From assembly GCA_020632635.1 (NCBI GenBank), contig JACKFE010000002.1, positions 124,001-188,000 on the forward strand: a stretch of 64,000 nt of DNA, written 5' to 3'. Shown piece after piece: positions 44,875 through 54,809 of the stretch; positions within the stretch are counted from its first letter, which is position 1; every line of letters begins with the position of its first letter. The notes below the pieces were generated by a model, which ran no database searches, was not told the DNA's origin, and saw only the letters and a list, made by a program, of their open reading frames with translations. This stretch comes from Nitrospiraceae bacterium (GTDB taxonomy: Bacteria > Nitrospirota > Nitrospiria > Nitrospirales > UBA8639). The translations under genes and the position numbers were made by a program.

Positions 44875-45861
44875 TCATAACCCTCTCGACACCAGGTCAT
44901 GGACATGAATCATCCCAACCACTTTTTCTGCACGATTTAATACCGGAAGCAAGGAGATCGGTTTTTCCCGCTTCTCCATATATTCCAAGGCCTTGACGGC
45001 CTTTTCATCTTCATACACCCAACTGGGCTTGGCATTCATCACCTCACTCACCGAGAGTGAGAATAAATCCTTTCCGGCCTCTAACACCCGGCGTATATCA
45101 AAATCCGTCATAATTCCTAAGAGTCGGCAATTTTCGTCAATCACGGAAACAGCCCCGGCGCGCTTCTCGGTCATTTCACACAAGACGGTGCGGATATCAT
45201 CTTGCAGATGCACCACAGGATTTGCTTCTCCCTTACGCATTAAATCGCCTACCGTCAAAATGAGCCGCTTACCTAACTGACCACCCGGATGAAAGAGTGC
45301 AAAATCGGCGGCTTGAAAGTTCTTGAGTTTCATCAGTGCCATGGCTAAAGCATCCCCGAGTACTAGCGCAGCCGTGGTACTGCACGTGGGAGCCAATTTC
45401 AACGGACAGGCCTCCTCCTGAATAGGCGTAACCAATACCAGATCACTACTTTTAGCCAGGGTGGATTGAATCTGTGCCGTCAAGGCGATAACCTTCGCGC
45501 CAATTTTTCGGATAAACGGTAACAAGGCGAGCAATTCCTCGCTTTCGCCGGATTTGCCCACGGCCAGGACAAGATCATCTTTGGCTACAATCCCGATATC
45601 TCCATGCATCGCCTCGGATCCGTGAAGAAATACGGCAGGCGTGCCCGTCGATACCATCGTGGCCGCAATTTTGTTCGCAATCAGGCCTGACTTTCCCACC
45701 CCTGTCAGAATGACCTTTCCCTGGCAGGCATGTAACATCTGGACGGCTTCCACAAAAGGAGGCCCCAAACTTTGCTCCAGGTCGACGACGGCTTGCCCTT
45801 CCAGTCGAATGACCCTTCGAAGCTCCTCTAAAATATCCAATGGCGATTTCCAATCAGTCAC
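44875..45861 (-). CDS. kdsD: Arabinose-5-phosphate isomerase (KpsF/GutQ family)
   Basis: About 328 residues. SIS domain: LTGVGKSGLIANKIAATM, AMHGDIGIV, VGKSGESEELL, EACPLKLAPTCSTTA and FHPGGQLGKRL; then two CBS domains to the C-terminus (VGDLMRKGE, MTDFDIRR). It makes arabinose 5-phosphate for Kdo. A GTG at 45885 opens the frame, but the GTG at 45861 has GAGGGG seven bases upstream and is preferred. The other Kdo genes are not in the window. It is the first gene of the long minus-strand run. Confidence 0.92.
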   Translation of the reverse strand: MTDWKSPLDILEELRRVIRLEGQAVVDLEQSLGPPFVEAVQMLHACQGKVILTGVGKSGLIANKIAATMVSTGTPAVFLHGSEAMHGDIGIVAKDDLVLAVGKSGESEELLALLPFIRKIGAKVIALTAQIQSTLAKSSDLVLVTPIQEEACPLKLAPTCSTTAALVLGDALAMALMKLKNFQAADFALFHPGGQLGKRLILTVGDLMRKGEANPVVHLQDDIRTVLCEMTEKRAGAVSVIDENCRLLGIMTDFDIRRVLEAGKDLFSLSVSEVMNAKPSWVYEDEKAVKALEYMEKREKPISLLPVLNRAEKVVGMIHVHDLVSRGL

Positions 45862-45885
45862 GAGAGAACCCCTCGCACGCGTCAC

Positions 45886-46289
45886 GCCTTTGAGACCTTT
45901 CCCTCTCAGAACAACATAAGAAAGATGCCCTGATCACACACTAGCCCCGCTATGGAACAATGCTGTTCATAGCAAGATATCTGGCCTTTGCTCCAGGGTT
46001 GTGAGCCCCACTGGGAATCCACGCATGATTTTCTCTACAATAAGGGTAACAATATCGGAAAAAGGTAATGTAAGGGGATGAGGGTGATGCAAGAATGTTA
46101 TCACCACAACCTTAATGAAGGGACCATCTTTAAGTAAGATATAAAGAGGCAATGATAAGTGTGCTAATCAATACACAAATTTTTGTTATTGGTCAAGTCA
46201 GTGTACACTTTCTGGCAGATATTTTTCATACCGTTATGAGTTCATGTTCTTTTTAAATCAAGAATTGCCCAGTTGCGAATTTTGCTCCC
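45886..46289. other. 404-base intergenic region between divergent genes
   Basis: Separates kdsD (minus) from the gene at 46290 (plus), and must hold promoters for both the long glycan run and the small plus-strand pair. A perfect 10-base palindrome AGTGTACACT lies at 46200-46209, and an inverted repeat GAACA-N4-TGTTC at 45955-45968. Short open frames here show no recognisable protein. No convincing promoter could be chosen by eye. Confidence 0.5.
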
Positions 46290-47042
46290 ATGAAACATCA
46301 CCTGCTGACTCCACGCACGACCCAAGGCATCTCCTCCATATTTTCCCAATTAGACTTTCAGACCCTCGGACACATCTATTGCGATGAAGGGGGTGACGCC
46401 TTCTGGAAAGATCGGCGAAAACCTTGCCAACAACTTGGAACCAACCTGGCCAAAGCCCTCAAAAGCCGGCTTTCGAAAGGAGGGCGTAGCCTGTATGTTG
46501 GAGCTGGAGTGGCGGAAATACCTCCCCTGGTCATGGAAACTCTGGACCTGGCTCGTGAAGTCCTGCCCTATAATCTCAGGTCAACAGAGGTCCTAGTCCT
46601 GAATCAAGCTTGCCAAAAGGCGGGCCTCACTTTTTTTTCTAATCCGGCAGAAACAGCGGAAGGAGACTTCGACCATCTCTGGTTAGTCAGTGTCCTGAAT
46701 GACCCCGAACGTTTCCCGGAGCTTTCCGCCCTTTCCTACAACCGGGCCGACCCAATTCATTTTGATCCCATCGCCTTCGAAAAAGAGCGGCAAATCGTAC
46801 GAGACTTACTTCTCGCCTGTATGCAGAAACTGAGGAAACCTGCTCTGGTAACCACCACCATCGAGGAGCAACCCTGGATCATCCACTGGTGTCACTCGCG
46901 GGAGATCCCCTTCCGGGTGGAAACGAAGACATATCCAACCGCTCTTGTGGGTGATCCCATCTGTTTCATTTGGGTTGGGACTGAAGAATTACCTGTTCCA
47001 CCATCTCCTTTGAATAAAAAACAGAGGGGGAATCAAAAATGA
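46290..47042 (+). CDS. Hypothetical protein, coupled to an oxidoreductase
   Basis: 250 residues, not recognised. It has RSLYVGAGVAEIPPL, which resembles a Rossmann or methyltransferase glycine loop, then AREVLPYNLRSTEVLVLNQAC and FDHLWLVSVLNDPERFPEL. The pattern is compatible with a degenerate SAM-binding fold, but the other methyltransferase motifs are not clear. Its stop overlaps the start of the Gfo/Idh/MocA gene as ATGA, so the two probably act together. Confidence 0.6.
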   Translation: MKHHLLTPRTTQGISSIFSQLDFQTLGHIYCDEGGDAFWKDRRKPCQQLGTNLAKALKSRLSKGGRSLYVGAGVAEIPPLVMETLDLAREVLPYNLRSTEVLVLNQACQKAGLTFFSNPAETAEGDFDHLWLVSVLNDPERFPELSALSYNRADPIHFDPIAFEKERQIVRDLLLACMQKLRKPALVTTTIEEQPWIIHWCHSREIPFRVETKTYPTALVGDPICFIWVGTEELPVPPSPLNKKQRGNQK

Positions 47043-48007
47043 ACCCTATCCCCGTTGGATTAATTGGTGTGGGACGTCATGGAAGCCGTTACCTCCATCA
47101 CCTGTTGACAGAAAAAACTGGAGGAACACTTGTGGCTTTCAGCCGAACCAATCAGACGGAAGGTCGCCGGTTGGCACAAACCCACCGCTTACAATATTAT
47201 CCCCAGTGGCGTGATCTTTTGGCCGACCCTTCCATCCGAGCTGTCATTGTGGCCGCTCCTCCGACACTGAATGCGCCAATTGCCCTCGAAGCTCTCCATA
47301 AGGGCAAGGCCCTGTTGATCGAGAAACCCTTGGCTTTGACTCCACTTCAAGCACAACACATGGTTGAAACCGCCAGGCAAACTGGCATTCCAATCATGAC
47401 CGCCCAAACCTTGCGATATGAACCGGTTATCCAGAAACTGCAAGAGTTGAGAGCCTCACTAGGAGATTGGCAATATCTCTCCTGCACAATGCGCGCTGAA
47501 AATCGACCAAAACAGCCAGATGGCTGGGGAGCTTATGGGGTTTTGATGGAATTCGGCATTCACCTCTTGGACTGGATTCGGTTTTTGACCCAAGATGAAG
47601 TGGAATCCGTCTCCGCAAAGATGGAAAGACCTTCTCCGAATGATCCGGAATGTCGAGTATGGGGATCGTTGACCACCAGCCAAGGCCTGTCCTGCCTAGT
47701 CGACATTTCTCGGGTGACACAGGGTCGAGTCACACGCGTCGAAATTATCGGCACCCGCGGCCAGGCATGCGCAGATTGGATTCAACATCATGTTACGGTC
47801 ACGCGGGAAGGAAATAGGGTCACGGACTACCCTTGCCCATCAATTCCCACACTTATCCCTGTCCTTCAGGATTTTTTCCATGCTCTCGACACCAATGCGC
47901 CCATGTCCGTGACGGGAGAAGACGGATTACAAGCTGTGAGAATCGCCGAGGCCTGCTACCAGTCCTCTCAATCAGGACATCCCGTTTTATTAGCTCCGCC
48001 CCACTAA
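47039..48007 (+). CDS. Gfo/Idh/MocA-family oxidoreductase
   Basis: 322 residues. Rossmann start VGLIGVGRHGSRYLHHL, family motif ALLIEKPLALTPLQAQ, and TLRYEPVIQKL near the catalytic region, with GIHLLDWIRFL in the C-terminal domain. An NAD(P)-dependent sugar or inositol-type dehydrogenase; substrate unknown. Only distantly like the MocA-family protein at 32691. It ends nine bases before the convergent exported-protein gene. Confidence 0.85.
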   Translation: MNPIPVGLIGVGRHGSRYLHHLLTEKTGGTLVAFSRTNQTEGRRLAQTHRLQYYPQWRDLLADPSIRAVIVAAPPTLNAPIALEALHKGKALLIEKPLALTPLQAQHMVETARQTGIPIMTAQTLRYEPVIQKLQELRASLGDWQYLSCTMRAENRPKQPDGWGAYGVLMEFGIHLLDWIRFLTQDEVESVSAKMERPSPNDPECRVWGSLTTSQGLSCLVDISRVTQGRVTRVEIIGTRGQACADWIQHHVTVTREGNRVTDYPCPSIPTLIPVLQDFFHALDTNAPMSVTGEDGLQAVRIAEACYQSSQSGHPVLLAPPH

Positions 48008-48016
48008 GTCAGATGT

Positions 48017-48739
48017 TCAAGGCCTCAACTGATGCCGCCAAGCGACATAAGCCTCATGAATAGACAATCCCTTTTTGACATAAGCTTCGCGAGCACGCCA
48101 ATAAACGGTTTTTACCATCTGCCAATCTGATTCGGTGACATTAAATTGCTGGAAGCCCTGAACCAAACCCGGCTGTTCCCACACATCCGGTTGAAGGGGT
48201 GAAGTTACCAGGGCCTCGACCACCACACTCGTTAATCCCTCTTCGAAAATTTTCCGATCAATTTCTTCATCTCCTTCACCCAATTTCCCCGAAAGGACCT
48301 CGGAGAAAAATTGCCGAAGATCAGGATTCGTGGACTTAACCAAGGCTGATTGCATTTGAATCAGAGCATGGATGATCTGATTGGCTTGGGACGTGCCTTC
48401 TTCAGGAAGCACTCCTACTTCATCAAAGGTTGCCAAGAGGGCCATCACGGCATTTATCAGCAGCCGATTGGTTCGTTGCAAAGACTTGGAAAGGGCCGGG
48501 GGGGGAGGAAGTTGATTTTGCACAATTAGCCGATCAGATGCCCAAACCCCATCACGATGACTTACCAAAAGGCTCACAACCACGATCACCATACACAGAA
48601 ACCTCAGCCATATCTTTGGTCTGGTCGTCTCAGGCCTACCTTCTTTTTGAATTTCAACCCGTTCCATTCCCATATTTTTGGCAACCATTCCTGAACCGAA
48701 CACTTCGCCCAGGTTAGGTAAAATTTTCCTCAATGCCAT
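48017..48739 (-). CDS. Hypothetical protein with N-terminal signal anchor
   Basis: 240 residues, not recognised. A basic region (residues 30-43) precedes a hydrophobic stretch (WLRFLCMVIVVVSLLVSH) and a WAS-type junction, suggesting export or membrane anchoring. The rest is soluble and mainly helical: SLQRTNRLLINAVMALLATFDEVG, IIHALIQMQSALV and a C-terminal YWRAREAYVKKGLS. The first ~30 residues could be removed by a later start at M18 or M23. No functional prediction. Confidence 0.6.
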   Translation of the reverse strand: MALRKILPNLGEVFGSGMVAKNMGMERVEIQKEGRPETTRPKIWLRFLCMVIVVVSLLVSHRDGVWASDRLIVQNQLPPPPALSKSLQRTNRLLINAVMALLATFDEVGVLPEEGTSQANQIIHALIQMQSALVKSTNPDLRQFFSEVLSGKLGEGDEEIDRKIFEEGLTSVVVEALVTSPLQPDVWEQPGLVQGFQQFNVTESDWQMVKTVYWRAREAYVKKGLSIHEAYVAWRHQLRP

Positions 48740-48893
48740 TTTTTCCGAGTTTCACCATGTCCGAATGTTCCACATAACCTCAATTCTAACCATATTATCC
48801 ATTCAGGTGTTTGCCAGAATCTAGGCACCGGATTTGCGGATACCATCATTATCTAAATTATCCAGAGAATCTTGTTGATCCGGAGACTCCCTC

Positions 48894-49820
48894 ATGCCCA
48901 CACCCCCAGTCCTGCCGATAACTCACAATGCATCCAGTAATTTGGAGCGGTCGCTTCGATATTACCAAAAATCACAAATTAATCCTGAATCCTGGTTTTC
49001 TGTCGTGGCACAGGACTATCAGATCCTGATGAACACACTGGAATGGAACGCTCTCTTCCCGGTCCGCTCAGCCCCCTATTCACTCCTTGATATCGGATGC
49101 GGGACCGGCCGCTTTCCATCCTTACTGAGCTCTCAACTTCACTCATCCCTGCGTATCCATTATGATATTTGTGATCCTTCGCAATACTGCCTCACCAGTT
49201 GCCAACAAGCCCTTCACCCTCCCCTATTTCCTCGACATGCTTGGCGCACGACCCTAGAACATGCGGAACAAACCTGGGTACCCGAATCGTATGATATGGC
49301 CTGGGCACTGCAATCCTTTTATTGCCTGGAGCATGAGACGCTCTATGAGTCTGTCCGACGATTTCTTCGGGCCATTCACCCCCTCAGAGGTACCGCTTGC
49401 ATTCTGCTAGGAAAACGTAACTCCTTTTTCTCTCAAATTCAGCAACTCTTTTTCAAACATTGCTCTTGTGTCACTCCTCAACCCTATGTTTCAGCCGAAT
49501 CGATATACACCATGCTTGAACGGCTTGGCGCCAACACTCTGGTTCGTGAATTGGAATACATACATACGATTTCCATTTGGGAAGACCGCCTGCTAGAACA
49601 GTATCTACAACAATGCGTCATGGACTCCACTCCTTTACCAAAATGGAAGGAAGCCGCGACCATAAGGACATTTTTGGATTCTTTTCGACACGGCGACTAT
49701 TACCATTTTCCCAATTCTTGCTGGTTGATGCTCACGGTACCGGCCTCCGCAGGACATGAAGGCCTGCATCGTCTACGAAGCTATCTTAAAACCGTCTCCC
49801 CGGCGCGACTGGCCTCTTGA
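48894..49820 (+). CDS. SAM-dependent methyltransferase-like protein
   Basis: 308 residues. Motif I is SLLDIGCGTGRFPSLL, motif II HYDICDPSQY, and a post-motif YDMAWALQSFYCLEHET occurs where such enzymes have the active-site loop. The C-terminal half is longer than in minimal methyltransferases. Substrate unknown. It stands alone between the divergent exported-protein gene and ilvD. Confidence 0.78.
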   Translation: MPTPPVLPITHNASSNLERSLRYYQKSQINPESWFSVVAQDYQILMNTLEWNALFPVRSAPYSLLDIGCGTGRFPSLLSSQLHSSLRIHYDICDPSQYCLTSCQQALHPPLFPRHAWRTTLEHAEQTWVPESYDMAWALQSFYCLEHETLYESVRRFLRAIHPLRGTACILLGKRNSFFSQIQQLFFKHCSCVTPQPYVSAESIYTMLERLGANTLVRELEYIHTISIWEDRLLEQYLQQCVMDSTPLPKWKEAATIRTFLDSFRHGDYYHFPNSCWLMLTVPASAGHEGLHRLRSYLKTVSPARLAS

Positions 49821-50028
49821 TCATGGGCGAGCCAGGTATGCCGGATCGGCCGGAAACAGATCCGCAAACATCAACCAGAGCTCCCTCAAATTCCACAAAA
49901 ATTCATTTCTTCCGGCCTCACCAGCATTGACCCTTTTACAGACAGTATGAGACATTCACCACTAGGCATGAGCAGCCTAGGCGGCACTCATCATACTCGT
50001 GGCGGACTGATCGAAGGAGAAGAATCCC

Positions 50029-51702
50029 ATGTCAGAGACATTGAAGAAAAAAAGTCAGGTATTAACCGAAGGCCCCGATCGAGCCCCCGCACGGGCCATG
50101 CTTCGAGCCGTAGGCTTAACAGACGAGGATTTCAAAAAACCTCTTATTGCGGTGGCCAATACATGGTCGGAAGTCACACCCTGCAATTACCATTTGCGGG
50201 AATTGGCCGCCAGTGTCAAAGAGGGAATTCGAGAAGCCGGTGGAACTCCGATTGAGTTTAATACCATTGTCGTATCAGATGGCATCAGCATGGGGACAGA
50301 AGGCATGAAGGCCTCGCTCGTCAGTCGCGAAATCGTCGCTGACTCTATTGAACTCGTCGTGCGGGGCCATCTGTTTGACGGAGTCATTGCCTTGTCGGGA
50401 TGCGATAAAACCATTCCAGGATGTGTCATGGCTCTGGCCAGACTCAATCTTCCTTCCATCATGTTGTATGGCGGCTCCATTATGCCAGGCCAGTTCCATG
50501 GCAAACCGGTGAGCATTCAGGATGTCTTCGAGGCCGTCGGTTCTCATGCTCGAGGCAAGATGAGCACCGAGGATTTGATTGAATTGGAACGCCGGGCCTG
50601 CCCAGGGGCTGGTGCGTGCGGAGGCCAGTTCACTGCCAACACCATGGCCATCGCCTTTGAATTTTTGGGCATCTCTCCACTTGGATTTAATGGGGTCCCT
50701 GCCCTGGATCCCCAAAAACAGCAGATAGCCAAAGCCTGTGGGAGTTTATTAATCAACCTCTTGAAAAAGAATGCGCGTCCGAGCGATATCATTACACGCG
50801 CCTCACTGGAAAATGCCATTGCCGCGATTGCCACAACCGGTGGATCAACGAATGGCGTCCTCCACCTCTTGGCCCTGGCTCATGAACTGTCCCTGCCGCT
50901 TACCATTGATGATTTCGACACTATCAACCGACGAGTGCCTCTTTTGGCTGACCTCAAACCCGGTGGTCAATTTATGGCCGCAGATCTTTATCATGCCGGG
51001 GGGACGCCACTTGTGGCGAAATGGTTATTGGACAGTGGCCATCTCAATGGGGCACAGATGACCGTCACTGGAAAAACCTTAGCCGAAGAAGCGGCCTCTG
51101 CTAGAGAAACCCCTGGCCAAAAAGTTCTCCACACCATTTCGTCACCTATTAAGCCAACCGGCGGCCTGGTCATTCTCAAAGGAAATTTAGCCCCGGAAGG
51201 TTGCGTGGTCAAAGTCGCCGGACACGCCAAACTCTCCCACAAAGGCCCGGCCAAAGTTTTTGATTGCGAAGAGGATGCATTCGGAGCGGTTCAACGAGGG
51301 GACATTCAACCTGGAGATGTTGTGGTCATTCGCTATGAAGGGCCTCAAGGTGGACCAGGCATGAGAGAAATGTTGGGGGTTACAAGTGCCATTGTCGGTG
51401 CCGGATTGGGGGAAAGTGTCGCCCTGTTAACGGACGGTCGATTTTCTGGAGCCACCTATGGCTTTATGGCTGGGCATGTCGCCCCGGAAGCCTCAAAAGG
51501 TGGGCCGATTGCGGCCCTGAGAAATGGAGATATTATTCATCTTGACATCACAAACCGGAGGTTGGACGTAGAACTATCCGACCAAGATATTCAAGCCCGG
51601 TTAGCGGTATGGAAAGCACCCGCACCACGATACACCACTGGAGTCATGGCTAAATATGCCAAGCTCGTTTCCTCAGCATCCAAGGGCGCGATCACGATAT
51701 AG
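50029..51702 (+). CDS. ilvD: Dihydroxy-acid dehydratase
   Basis: 557 residues, the normal length. It dehydrates 2,3-dihydroxy-3-methyl-carboxylates in valine and isoleucine synthesis. The Fe-S ligand regions are [18 protein letters not shown] and [31 protein letters not shown] and [10 protein letters not shown] are also present. An AAGGAG lies a few bases before the ATG. It is preceded by about 200 bases without a gene and ends 17 bases before the convergent cytochrome gene. Confidence 0.96.
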   Translation: MSETLKKKSQVLTEGPDRAPARAMLRAVGLTDEDFKKPLIAVANTWSEVTPCNYHLRELAASVKEGIREAGGTPIEFNTIVVSDGISMGTEGMKASLVSREIVADSIELVVRGHLFDGVIALSGCDKTIPGCVMALARLNLPSIMLYGGSIMPGQFHGKPVSIQDVFEAVGSHARGKMSTEDLIELERRACPGAGACGGQFTANTMAIAFEFLGISPLGFNGVPALDPQKQQIAKACGSLLINLLKKNARPSDIITRASLENAIAAIATTGGSTNGVLHLLALAHELSLPLTIDDFDTINRRVPLLADLKPGGQFMAADLYHAGGTPLVAKWLLDSGHLNGAQMTVTGKTLAEEAASARETPGQKVLHTISSPIKPTGGLVILKGNLAPEGCVVKVAGHAKLSHKGPAKVFDCEEDAFGAVQRGDIQPGDVVVIRYEGPQGGPGMREMLGVTSAIVGAGLGESVALLTDGRFSGATYGFMAGHVAPEASKGGPIAALRNGDIIHLDITNRRLDVELSDQDIQARLAVWKAPAPRYTTGVMAKYAKLVSSASKGAITI

Positions 51703-51719
51703 ACGCACCAGAATCTGAA

Positions 51720-52982
51720 TTATTTGCTGAGGGAAACATTCACTTTCTTATGAGCAATTTGAACAGTCTGAAAGGCTCGATCTTTTGACCCAAGAGGAGC
51801 CTCCTGTTCAATCTGCGTAAGGAAGTCACGTGGCCCATGAAGAGGGGCATAGGTCATCGTGACAATGACATCCATAGAAGGTGCGTCTTTGGGGGTGGGA
51901 AAAGTAAAGATTTCGGTTCGTGATTCATCAGGTTTCAGGAGGGTATCTTTCAATACTTTTTTTGCCTCAAAATCAAACACGGTCTCTTTTCCATCGACCC
52001 CACCTAACACGCGCTCATAAAACCGCTGTTCGTTATATACCCGTTTTAAATTTTTTCCAAGGATCGACAAATCCACCACCAATCTGGACCACCCCGGGTG
52101 AGGAAGGGGAAAATTATGGGGCACCAAACTATCAATTTTGACAGAAACTTCCGAGATGTCTCCTTTGACCGTGGTGGTGAAATCCAATTGTACGGCCTCT
52201 GCTCTTACTTTCCCAAATCGCCCAGGAAAACTATGATTGGCAACTTTTCTGATTTTCTCGCCATTAGCCGATTCATCTAACGCCTCCGGCATATGGCAGG
52301 ATTGACACGGCTTTCCAGAGGTTTCCGCTTTGGACTGCTTCCAATCCCCCAACCAATCCGGAAGACTTTTGGGAGTGTTTGAACTTTCAGGCATCCGCTC
52401 ATGGCAAGTGACGCAGAATTGTGATTGCCGAAAGAGGGGAAGCTTTTCCGATTGGTGCGCGAGATTCTGAGCGGCTTTCTCATACCCACCAAAAATTGTG
52501 GTCCCCAGTTGGAATTGGGGCACAGGTGGATGAGAACCGTCATCAACACTTTTAATTAAATGACATTGTGGACACCCCACACCATCAATCTGAGGATCTT
52601 TGGATTGCACCTCTTTGATAAATCGAGGCAATTCGTGTTGATAATCAAGGCTATGCGGTGCATGACACCTAAAACATAATCCGCGTTCCTTGGTATCGGC
52701 CGAAGCCAAATAGCGGTCAAGAGACACGCGAAATGGAGTTGTCACAATAGCTCGAGATTGTGCAGATGCTTCCCATTCTTCAAAAACACGAAGATGGCAG
52801 CGTTTGCATTTTTCTGAATTTGGGAAGGCTTTTTCCAAAGGCTTGCCTGGAACGGAAAGATCAGCGGCCTCCCCCAACTCTAGACCGTGAAAGGTGAGAA
52901 ATCCCACGAAACCGACAACCAATCCTAGCGATATGAACCACTTCAGTGCGCTTGCTCTCTCTTTTCGTTTCATGACCACCAT
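51720..52982 (-). CDS. Five-heme cytochrome c (c554-type), exported
   Basis: 420 residues. A basic N-terminus and a hydrophobic segment (WFISLGLVVGFVGFLTFHG) form a signal or anchor. Five CxxCH sites start at residues 59, 103, 137, 190 and 226 (CKRCH, CFRCH, CPQCH, CVTCH, CQSCH). The spacing and the H-S-F-P-G segment after the last site resemble the cytochrome c554 domain. The C-terminal 150 residues are beta-rich and heme-free. An in-frame ATG at 52973 is an alternative start. Likely a periplasmic electron carrier of the NXR-type module. Confidence 0.88.
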   Translation of the reverse strand: MVVMKRKERASALKWFISLGLVVGFVGFLTFHGLELGEAADLSVPGKPLEKAFPNSEKCKRCHLRVFEEWEASAQSRAIVTTPFRVSLDRYLASADTKERGLCFRCHAPHSLDYQHELPRFIKEVQSKDPQIDGVGCPQCHLIKSVDDGSHPPVPQFQLGTTIFGGYEKAAQNLAHQSEKLPLFRQSQFCVTCHERMPESSNTPKSLPDWLGDWKQSKAETSGKPCQSCHMPEALDESANGEKIRKVANHSFPGRFGKVRAEAVQLDFTTTVKGDISEVSVKIDSLVPHNFPLPHPGWSRLVVDLSILGKNLKRVYNEQRFYERVLGGVDGKETVFDFEAKKVLKDTLLKPDESRTEIFTFPTPKDAPSMDVIVTMTYAPLHGPRDFLTQIEQEAPLGSKDRAFQTVQIAHKKVNVSLSK

Positions 52983-53020
52983 CCGTGAGGCCTTTCCAAC
53001 CCTATTTCGTATGAAATAAT

Positions 53021-54343
53021 TTAGAATGTCATTGTTCTGAACGTTAACAACCGTGGCGCCGAATAATCTTTGACGATATTTTTAGCGGTTTCCCGTTCTT
53101 TATCGTTGGCTAATGTCGCCAGATATTTATCCAATATCACGGTCCCAGGCTCTGGGATTAATGCATAACTCACTGACGCCTCTAATAAATGGGGGATAGT
53201 CCCAGGTTTGGCTTGCAGATGGAAGGGAATATGTCGGGTAGTTCCTCCATTCACGAAGGGCCGAGGAATAGGCCCACGCAAAAGTTCTTCAAAAGCCTTC
53301 CCGAATCGCTCCTGCTTTTGATCTAAAATGGTTCCACTTTTATCCTTCAGTGTCACCGTGACAAAAAATTGTTTCAGCACGGGATCGCCACCAGGAAAGG
53401 TATGAGGCAAAGCCCCATTCCTGACCAATACTTCCCCTTTTACAGCACCGTCTGACTTTTCCGCTTCAATGTCCACTCGTGAAAACCATTCGGCCTGCAA
53501 ATTCCGATTACTCAGCATAATGCCTGGAATTACAATACCTTGGAACCAATGTCGCCCAATAGGCCGAGTCAGAGCTCCTCGCTGAGAAGTGGAACTTCCA
53601 GTTGATTGTTCCATATGGCAATCTTGGCAAATAGTGCCTTTCAGAATTTCCCCAGGAATATCGGCTCGAAAGACATCCTTCACTTTTCCAAAGTGACAGG
53701 AGGCACAGTAATGCGCCCCTCGATAGACCTCAGATTGTGCCGATGGATGCACCAGGTTTTCTTCAGGTTCTGCATATGAACCAAACAGGGTAGGACCTGG
53801 CTCAAGTTTAAATGTTGGATGCCCATTAGGATTTTCTTGTGTACCTCGAATTAAATGACAAGCCGTACAGCCAATTCCTTCAACCTTCGCATGCTTTCCG
53901 GCATGGAGGACCTCCTCAATCATCCGATCTGTATACTGAGGAAAAACAGTGACGGATGGCGCATGACACGATAAGCAACGGGTCCGCTCCTCTTGATTCG
54001 GTGCTGTTTGTAACCACAGACCGAGAACAGTCTTAAAAACCGGAGAAGAAAATGCTGTCCCATGAAGAAGGGCTCCGTCTACACGACCAAAGGTCTTAAG
54101 ATCCATGGTTTGTTCACGCATGCCCTTCCACTCTTCATAATGCCGGTCATGACATTGCTTACACTGCTCGGACGGGATGAATACTTTTTCTATTTCAGCA
54201 ACCCAGCTTTCATCCTCTGCCAGGGCCATACCCACGGGGAAAATGGCACTGACAAAACTCGTCACCCATACGCCCAATACCAATACAATAAAAAGGACGG
54301 ACTCCCTTAATCGATGGCTGGCCATAAGTCTGGTCATCAACAA
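53021..54343 (-). CDS. Five-heme cytochrome c (c554-type), exported, paralogue
   Basis: 440 residues. Signal peptide LFIVLVLGVWVTSFVSA then MALAEDES. Five CxxCH sites start at residues 61, 123, 159, 213 and 239 (CKQCH, CLSCH, CTACH, CASCH, CQDCH), the same order and similar spacing as the neighbouring cytochrome, so the two are tandem duplicates. A beta-rich heme-free C-terminus follows. It starts five bases after the PDZ-like gene ends, so it is probably one transcript with the heme-b-type subunit gene upstream. Confidence 0.88.
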   Translation of the reverse strand: MLMTRLMASHRLRESVLFIVLVLGVWVTSFVSAIFPVGMALAEDESWVAEIEKVFIPSEQCKQCHDRHYEEWKGMREQTMDLKTFGRVDGALLHGTAFSSPVFKTVLGLWLQTAPNQEERTRCLSCHAPSVTVFPQYTDRMIEEVLHAGKHAKVEGIGCTACHLIRGTQENPNGHPTFKLEPGPTLFGSYAEPEENLVHPSAQSEVYRGAHYCASCHFGKVKDVFRADIPGEILKGTICQDCHMEQSTGSSTSQRGALTRPIGRHWFQGIVIPGIMLSNRNLQAEWFSRVDIEAEKSDGAVKGEVLVRNGALPHTFPGGDPVLKQFFVTVTLKDKSGTILDQKQERFGKAFEELLRGPIPRPFVNGGTTRHIPFHLQAKPGTIPHLLEASVSYALIPEPGTVILDKYLATLANDKERETAKNIVKDYSAPRLLTFRTMTF

Positions 54344-54347
54344 TTGT

Positions 54348-54809
54348 CTAGTCTTTCATGAGCCGAACAAAATGAAAATTTAATCCACCTGTCAGACCCT
54401 GATTATCGGCGTCTGCAGGTTCATAGGTGGCAACCGTAAAGTTTTGGGTTTGAAGAGCCTGATCAAGCGCGTAGCCCAGATCAACCAGAGTTTTAATTTC
54501 GTGCTTATCAACTTCTTTGATGATGGCTTTAACCTTGATACCAGATAATTCTGCCGGTGACCCACCGATTACCGCAAATACAACAACTCCCTCGGCTTTG
54601 GTTAAGCCAAGTATTTGCTTGATTTCTTCATCGACTTCCCCTACGTCCACTCCAAATTTTTCAGCTAAATCAATAGCTTTTTCAGCCGTCATGTCGCTCG
54701 GAGCGGAGGAGACTGTCGTTTCAGCCACACTCGCATTCCCAAAGCCAGCTAAGACGATACCTGCCAGTAAAAACCCTAATACTTTCCGGGTAGCCATAAT
54801 CGGGTTCAT
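54348..54809 (-). CDS. Exported small PDZ-like protein
   Basis: 153 residues. Signal peptide KVLGFLLAGIVLAGFGNASVAET. The mature part contains EGVVVFAVIGGSPAELSGIKVKAIIKEVDKHEIKTLVDLG, the carboxylate-loop and second-half pattern of a PDZ domain without a protease. Its start codon shares one base with the stop of the upstream heme-b-type gene (TAATG), indicating translational coupling; an ATG four codons later is possible. Perhaps an assembly or docking factor for the periplasmic complex (inference). Confidence 0.75.
   Translation of the reverse strand: MNPIMATRKVLGFLLAGIVLAGFGNASVAETTVSSAPSDMTAEKAIDLAEKFGVDVGEVDEEIKQILGLTKAEGVVVFAVIGGSPAELSGIKVKAIIKEVDKHEIKTLVDLGYALDQALQTQNFTVATYEPADADNQGLTGGLNFHFVRLMKD

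Noticed and set aside
45955..45968. GAAC-N6-GTTC inverted repeat resembling a LexA box
   Set aside because: The Gram-positive-type LexA box has a four-base spacer; here it is six, and neighbouring genes are not DNA-damage genes.
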